In this document: piece by piece, positions 57,890-64,000 of the stretch
How positions within the stretch are numbered: the stretch's first letter is position 1
Layout: the number at the start of each line of letters is the position of its first letter
Assembly: GCA_029747585.1 (NCBI GenBank)
Contig: JAPEVF010000002.1
Location: 236,994 to 300,993, forward strand
Origin: Pleurotus djamor
Lineage: Eukaryota > Basidiomycota > Agaricomycetes > Agaricales > Pleurotaceae
DNA: 64,000 bases
Reading direction: 5' to 3'
Notes under the pieces: generated by a model
What the model saw: the letters and a program-made list of their open reading frames with translations, nothing else
Database searches by the model: none
What the model was told of the DNA's origin: nothing
Position numbers and translations under genes: made by a program

Positions 57890-58722
57890 ATGGTATGGTC
57901 TAACCACGTACAATAACAAAGCTGTCTAATGCATTCTTCTAGTCGATCATGGAATATAACGGTGGCTCCGTCATAGCCATGGTAGGAAAGGACTGTGTCG
58001 CCATCGCCTCAGATTTGCGTCTTGGAAACCAGGCTTTGGGTATCTCGTCCAACTTCCAGAAGGTCTGTCTGTAAGACTCCATCTCTAGCAACGCTCCGCT
58101 GACCACGGTGCCAGATTTTTCCTGTTACAGACCGCATCTATCTCGGCCTTCCTGGTCTTGGGACTGATGTGACGACATTGTAAATACGGTCTCAACTCTT
58201 CGTCTCCATACCACACTGACGTGATTCACAGGAAAGAACTCTTTCGCTTCAGAGTAAATATGTACACGATCAAAGAAGAGCGGGAAATTGAGCCTGAAAC
58301 ATTCGCGCACCTCGTCTCCTCAACACTTTACGAACACAGATTTGGACCATACTTCATCGAACCCGTCATCGCCGGCATCTCAAAGACGCCATCGGGAGGG
58401 TTCAAGCCCTTTATTGCCGCAACTGATCTCATTGGATGCCTCAACTTTGCCAAAGATTTCGTTGTTGCGGGCACTGCTAGTTCGAAACTCTTTGGTGTTG
58501 CCGAGGGTCTATGGGAGCCTGACTTGGAGCCTGAGGATCTTTTCGAGACGATTTCCCAGACGATATTGAATGCCGTTGATCGGGATGCCTACTCGGGATG
58601 GGGGTGCATTGTGCACGTACTGTGAGTATCTTGATCATTCACGGAGAACCTATGCTCATTTGTTCGTTTCCAGTACCAAAGACAAGATAATAACCCGTAC
58701 CTTGAAGGGTAGAATGGACTGA
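57890..58722 (+). CDS. PUP3: 20S proteasome subunit beta-3 (Pup3/PSMB3)
   Basis: The first exon is only the ATG at 57890-57892; the intron 57893-57942 joins it to [20 protein letters not shown]. The frame then runs [78 protein letters not shown] and [20 protein letters not shown], ending RTLKGRMD. Beta-3 is one of the non-catalytic beta subunits, so the lack of a processed N-terminal Thr is expected. Introns are short and the C-terminal exon is 53 nt. The promoter is shared with MOCS1 (240 bases between the starts) and contains the N-rich stretch 57833-57857. Confidence 0.93.
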
Positions 58723-59143
58723 GCAGCTGTGTGGATAGCCTTGATGCAATATTTTCTTTTTTGTTTTTGCAACATTGGTATCAAGTCAACCCCCTTTGGG
58801 TGATCCAGCTTCACTCACCACTGTTTTGATTCGTTGTGCCATTTTTGTAACCTGCCGGCTGTGGCCAATAAGCCCAAGTCCGAGCATCTACCTGCTTATC
58901 CAGAATATCTGATAGGCTGTCTTGCGAAGTTATTGCCGTCCATGTCCTTTCTAACACCTCCCACCGCTTGCTTAACACCACACGAAGATGTTGATCGGTG
59001 GACCCCCGCTTACGTCACTTTTCCACCGCTCTGAAGCCGATCAAGCTTAGCGCCCGTCTAGGTGCGGTCTTCACGCCACATTCAAGCCACACTACCTGCT
59101 CTATTTCACAAATCACTTTGTCAAAGATACCCATTCGCCTACC
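58723..59143. other. intergenic region
   Basis: Holds the PUP3 3' end and the promoter of the NIPSNAP gene. A T-rich stretch (58755-58770) follows the stop. No gene is supported. Confidence 0.6.
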
Positions 59144-60342
59144 ATGTCGCTGTTGACAGCCATTTCGAAACGCTCTGCCACGAAACACATCTCGCTGGGC
59201 GCAAGATGGATATCTGTTCAGGTATTGTTCAACTTCAAACTTGGCCCCACTGCACCGCGTTTCCTAACTTGATGATTCGGACATTCAGTCGCTGCTTCAT
59301 GGGTCTCCCGAGGCAAAGAAGGCTGGAGATCTGGAAATTCAACAACATTCAAGACTTGTTGGCCGGGGAAAGTACATCCACTCTTTTGAATGTTGGTCAC
59401 CCTTTCGTCGTCGTTGAAAGTGGGTTGCTGACGAGTATGCCTACCTGCAGCACACCGTGTCAAACCGGATCGCTTGGAAGAGTACAAACAAGCAGCGTGA
59501 GCTTCTTCGTGACTTGACTTATCTGTTATGAGGCCCATCGAAAATGCAGGGAAACGTACTACACCGGCCTCGTCGCGGATTCTTCCTTGAAAGTCAAGCT
59601 TACAGGAAGCTGGGAGACTGTCATAGGAGAACAAGACTCCTTCGTTCATATCCTGGAATACGAACATTATGGCGGCTTCGACAAGGCATATAAGACCATN
59701 CAAACCTCAGACGTATGTGGAGTAGTTATCTAAAGCCGACTTCCAAATTCACCCGGGCTTGGTTAGCACCGCAAAGCATACCAAGCCATGCTCCCATACC
59801 TCAATTCTCGCACATCACAACTCACACAAGAATTTGCGTTCTTCCCGACAGCTCCTCCCCACGAGCAAGGTGGTATCTTCGAACTGAGATCATACCAACT
59901 TAAACCTGGCACACTTTTAGAATGGGAAAATACTTGGTGCGTAAGCTTCTGATTTGGAAAGAGCAAACACTAGATAAGCTTTCCATTCGCCAGGCGAAAG
60001 GGCATAGAGGCCCGAAAGAAGTTTGTCGCTCCAGTTGGAGCTTGGTTCTCCCAAGTCGGCCGGTTGCATCAAGTTCACCACATGTGGCAATATCCGTATG
60101 TTCATCCCATCCTCACAATAAAAATGCTCATCTCGTCGTCAGATCGCTGGAAAAGAGGAAGGAGATGCGTGAAGAAGCCTGGCAGATCGACGGCTGGGCC
60201 GAGACCGTTTCGAAGGTGTGTACCCGTCCCAGACGAGAACCTGGCGTTTGGGTAACCATTTGCTTTCTCTTAGACATCTCAGCTCGCCAAATTCATGGAC
60301 TCCATTATCTTGTCGCCGCTGAAATATAGCCCACTCAAGTAA
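59144..60342 (+). CDS. NIPSNAP-family mitochondrial protein
   Basis: ATG 59144 gives MSLLTAISKRSATKHISLGA with basic residues and no acids, a probable mitochondrial presequence. Then come SLLHGSPEAKKAGDLEIQQH, AAHRVKPDRLEEYKQAA, ETYYTGLVADSSLKVKLTGS, WETVIGEQDSFVHILEYEHY and GGFDKAYKT. The second half reads QEFAFFPTAPPHEQGGIFEL, RSYQLKPGTLLEWENTW, KGIEARKKFVAPVGAWFSQV and GRLHQVHHMWQYP, then RKEMREEAWQIDGWAETVSK and LAKFMDSIILSPLKYSPLK. The paired ferredoxin-like domains with GGIFELRSYQL and LHQVHHMWQY are typical. NIPSNAP proteins sit in the mitochondrial matrix and act as mitophagy signals in animals; the fungal role is unclear. An N at 59700 lies in an exon (YKT then Ile by family expectation). 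Confidence 0.88.
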
Positions 60343-60607
60343 GGTTGGTGAGGGAGGCCGAGCGCTCCGAGTTGCTTCGTTGACTCCACTGCGGTATCGC
60401 TACAGGTCTATATATCTGGTTCTTTTGGAGTTGTATGTAAATAGGTCGCACTTGCAATCTGAGATGGAGTTCAGAGTAGTTGACTCTGACTTGTCACTTG
60501 CACTTGAGTCGGTTTGGCAATCTGAAATGTTGGTCACATGACCAGTACAATTTAAGGTCATTTCGAAGTCATCGGATGACCTTTCCTGATATACACCACT
60601 CACACCA

Positions 60608-63600
60608 ATGCTACGCGACACGGATGGCTCAGAGGACGAGGCATATCACGAGCCTCAACAAGGCTCTCGTAAAAGAAGTAGCAGGGGTACGTGTCGCTGA
60701 TTTCCTCAGCATATGGCGGGTTACAAACACTGCCCCAGCTTGTGACCAATGTAGGAAAACGAAGAGTAAATGCGAGAGATCAGACGGTGACGCCCTTCCG
60801 TGCAAAAGCTGCCTCTCGAGTGGCACATGTGAGCTATATCATCCCTTCAAGTTGCTCGAAATTCCGTGGACTGATAAACTTCTGGGATGACATAGCGTGC
60901 ACCTTTCTAGGTACCGCATTCTATGATGCTGCACTCTTGACTATATCACTCAAACTCCATAAATTTAGGCCCAAGTTACAAACGTGGTCCCCCCAAAGGA
61001 TATATCCACGCAATAGAACAGCGGTGGCATCAAGTCGAATGCTTGATCGGTGCCCTTCTGCAATGCCGCGATCCCAGAGTACAAGGCGTCATATCCGACT
61101 TACGAGCAGATAGCCTCGCTGGTGCAATTCTGGATCGAGTCGACACCGGTCCATATGTTAGTTCCTTGCCTCTGCGCTCTGCACCCACTTTTCTGACTCA
61201 AGGCTTTAGGGGCCTTCTGGTCGGACAAGTCAAACAGACAAGTCCACGAAAGAAGATTTCTTCGCTACTATCATGAAAAGCAGCCAAGGATCCAATAACA
61301 GGGATGCTTCTAGAACAAGGAGACAGTCCAGGGTTTCCAGAGAAATCGTCTCGTCCAATCAAGGTCAATTTCAGGTCCCCTATACGATCGAAACCCATTA
61401 CTGACAACTTCTGCCAGACCATGATCTATCTGTGGTCCCAACCCTTGAGTGGCAGGATAACCTTGCGACCCGCCTAGCGTCTGTGCCATCATATACAAAT
61501 TCCCCAGCGAACAAGACCTCTCTTGACGTTTATGGCGTACCGCTTTCCCAGCGTCGTCGCTTAGACGATCGTCCCGTTAACGGGTTATCGCAATCATCGT
61601 GGCCTTCTTTCGTTGATCAACCCCTCCGTGAGCCTCGGGTCATTCACGTCATAATTCGCTTGTCTCACACAATAATCATATAGAACCCGCCCCTTCCGAA
61701 CCAACCGAAGCCATGGGGCAATTGTCCCTTGATGAGGACCAAGAGGTGACATCTTGAACTTATTGTATTCGATTGACTAACCAAAACCGCCTCCCTCAGC
61801 TTCGATTCCATGGGAAGGCTAGTGGTCTGCATCTTCTCAGTCGGACAGATCGAACGGATGATAGAAATGAAGGTGGAATATGGTATGTTCGGCATAGCTC
61901 TTGCTGAAAATTTCTGATTCATTGTAGGAAAATGCCGATGGCAAGAATGTGGCCTCCTTCAGCGAACGCGCCCGTATACTTCGTTCATGAGGAAGACGTT
62001 GATGTCAAGCTACCCCCAATTGAGGTTCAAGACCAACTCGTTGAGCTTTACTTTACGTACATTCATCCTTTATTTCCCATCCTCCACCGGCAACGATTCA
62101 TGGAAGAATATAATGCAAAGTATGGCGTGTCTTTATCGTTTCGATAGTCGCTCATACCGCCGTTCCTTTTCGCAGCAAACATATGTAGGCACCACTGCCT
62201 CCAATTGGACGCGTCATTGATGTTGTGTCTCGACATTGTAGCCTTCTTGAAACATCTCGAAATAGTCCTGGTACATCATCAAACCAGAGCAGACCTGACT
62301 TCTCACAAAAAGTCTCGAAGCTGTTGCTTTTGGCCATTTTTGCGATCTCAGCCCGCTTTACATGTAATGCCAATCAGACCATTCCGAGAGGGCAAATGTG
62401 GGAAGCGGGCTGTGACTATCTGGAGGATGCTAGGAAGATATTGAGTGCGTATTAATCTAACTCAGCCTCCATTCCCTGATATTTATCTCGTCTATGCAGA
62501 TCAAGTCTTCCACCGATCCAGGTCTTCCACAGTTCAAGCCTTACTACTATTGGGTTACAGGGAATTCGGAATCGGTGCGTTACCCCCTCATCCTCCCACA
62601 CATTTCTTCTCCTAACCTAGCACCAGGATCAATGGAACAAGCCTGGATTTTTATTGGTGAGCCTGTCTTGCTTCTATGTTATCGCTTTCACTGACGTCAT
62701 CTCAGGGATGGGCATTCGCATGGTAGGCATCATCAGACTCGTCGTCTTCCATCTTCTCATCCAGCGTGTTTGTTAGGCCGTTGATCTAGGACTCAATTGT
62801 GATTCTGGAAAGTGGAAGAGCAATGGCCGTGATTTGCTGACGCCCGAAGAAACACAAACAAGGAAGCACATTTGGTGGACCTGTTGTCTCGCTGATAGGT
62901 AAGTCAATACTTTCTACCAATTTCCGCCTCTAGCGAACTCAACGTCAATCCAGGTATGGCTCTGTCTATATGGGTAGGTTCTTCCCCCCCCCCCCTTAAA
63001 GCGACAGTCACTTCATCTGCATTTTAGGCCGGCCAGTTGCCATTCATGAAAGCGATTACGACGTTCCCCTTCCCAATCTTAACGAGGTACACCTGAGAAT
63101 CGAGGTTACGGAGATAAATTAACGCCATTCCTTAGAACGAAAACCGCCTCATCTGGGAGCCACCCACTTTTGACCCGATAAAAAACGCGATTGCGCCAGT
63201 GCAAGGATATTACTCAGACTGCTTCGTCGAAAATGCCAAACTTTGTAAGTGTACCATTTGCGCCATGATTCATAGCTTATGATTCGCCATCTTAGCTGTA
63301 ATCTTGGGCGATTTGATTAGCGAGATTTACCCCGTTCGCACCGGGCCAAACTGGGCCGCCTTACCCAAACTTGAGGCACGACTTGACAACTGGTTCCATA
63401 ACTTGCCAGTGCCATTACGCTATGACCCTTCTAGCAAGCGTGTAACACAACCCTCGCACATCATCGTATTACACATCCGGTATTGGGGTGCTATACTGAT
63501 CTTGCAGCGCGCCTTGTGAGTGTCACCTTTGGTTGATCTACCACACCTGATACTGAACGACAATTACCTAGCATTCCCAATTGGACTAGGTGAATGAAAT

Positions 63601-64000
63601 TGAATTCTTTCTGGCTTCACACTCACCACAATGACAGCGGAGGGCCAAATATGCAGAGCTCAACGCAAGAACTAAAAGCTTTTGATTTAGCCCAAAGCGC
63701 TGCCAGTCACGTCAGCACAATTGGTAGGCTATCCAAAGCTATCCGCCTGGCTATTGCTCATCGACCTCAGTTTCGGCATATCGGGAGGCCTTCACCATGA
63801 AGCGCGCTTCGCCGTTCTTAACGTCATATCTTCTGAACGCTGGGTCAGTTGTCTCTGTCATCATCAATCTGTCAACCTTCTCACCGTCAATGTAGAGTGA
63901 TGCACATATTAACCTGTGAGAAACGTGTCATTGCCCCACCTTCCACAGTGCTAACCCGTCATCTTTGACAGTATCTTTGAGGTCATCTAATCCCCAGGCC
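60608..64000 (+). CDS. Zn2Cys6 fungal transcription factor, 3' end outside window
   Basis: ATG 60608 starts MLRDTDGSEDEAYHEPQQGS; splicing after KRSSR gives ACDQCRKTKSKCERSDGDAL, PCKSCLSSGTSCTFLG. The six cysteines keep the C-x2-C-x6-C-x9-C-x2-C-x6-C pattern of GAL4-type binuclear clusters. Next comes GPPKGYIHAIEQRWHQVECL, a linker with a dimerisation coil. After disordered Ser/Arg-rich exons, the middle homology region begins: KLPPIEVQDQLVELYFTYIH, PLFPILHRQRFMEEYNAK, then FLLLAIFAI-type sequence and a further exon LGDLISEIYPVRTGP. This is the Fungal_trans domain (PF04082). It is a nuclear DNA-binding regulator; target genes cannot be inferred. Many introns are present. A run of 12 C (62984-62995) sits in one of them. 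Exons after 63300 are tentative and the stop is not in the window. Confidence 0.85.

Overview
This window is nuclear DNA from a filamentous basidiomycete, most likely an agaricomycete. Genes are dense and on both strands. Almost every one is cut by many short introns of roughly 45-60 nt with GT-AG ends and CTNAY-like branch sites. Two products point to the group: a secreted aspartic protease that closely resembles polyporopepsin, and a Cys-x5-Cys PARP-type zinc finger protein of the kind I recall from fungi. I saw no rRNA, tRNA, CRISPR array or intact transposon. Scattered N bases often sit beside homopolymers and at broken reading frames, so several apparent frameshifts are probably consensus errors.

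Left part (1-22 kb): the C-terminal end of an Mdm1/SNX13-type sorting nexin; TRM6 (tRNA m1A58 methyltransferase, non-catalytic subunit); a UNC-45/Cro1/She4 myosin chaperone followed directly by a class I myosin; an unrecognised coiled-coil protein; riboflavin synthase; a spliced 69-aa membrane protein; a single-pass Ser/Thr-rich membrane protein; an ABCC-type full ABC transporter; and a RING-H2 ubiquitin ligase with an N-terminal zinc ribbon. A 2-kb gene-poor stretch follows.

Middle part (24-46 kb): a DUF89/ARMT1-type metal-dependent phosphatase; the aspartic protease; a very long coiled-coil protein; a zf-PARP protein with a Lys/Ala/Glu-rich tail; a Lgl/Sro7/tomosyn WD-repeat protein with an R-SNARE-like C-terminus; an NTF2/SnoaL-like protein; the Golgi Qb-SNARE Gos1; a TatD-family Scn1-like protein; and TRM5 (tRNA m1G37 methyltransferase) with a likely mitochondrial presequence.

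Right part (46-64 kb): an EF-hand mitochondrial aspartate/glutamate-type carrier; a Thr-rich secreted wall protein with a Ser-Tyr-Gly repeat tail behind a strong pyrimidine tract; a TRP14-like thioredoxin; a GNAT acetyltransferase; MOCS1 (MoaA-MoaC fusion for molybdenum cofactor); proteasome beta-3; a NIPSNAP-family protein; and the start of a Zn2Cys6 transcription factor that runs off the end.

Most genes are housekeeping genes without a common pathway. The clearest functional link is the myosin chaperone next to its presumed client, class I myosin. Two more genes (Lgl/Sro7 and Gos1) belong to vesicle fusion. The most unusual points are the MOCS1 intron placed on the double-glycine codons, the catalytic-domain-free zf-PARP protein, the repeat-rich wall protein, and a cluster of hairpins in an intergenic region near 53.7 kb.
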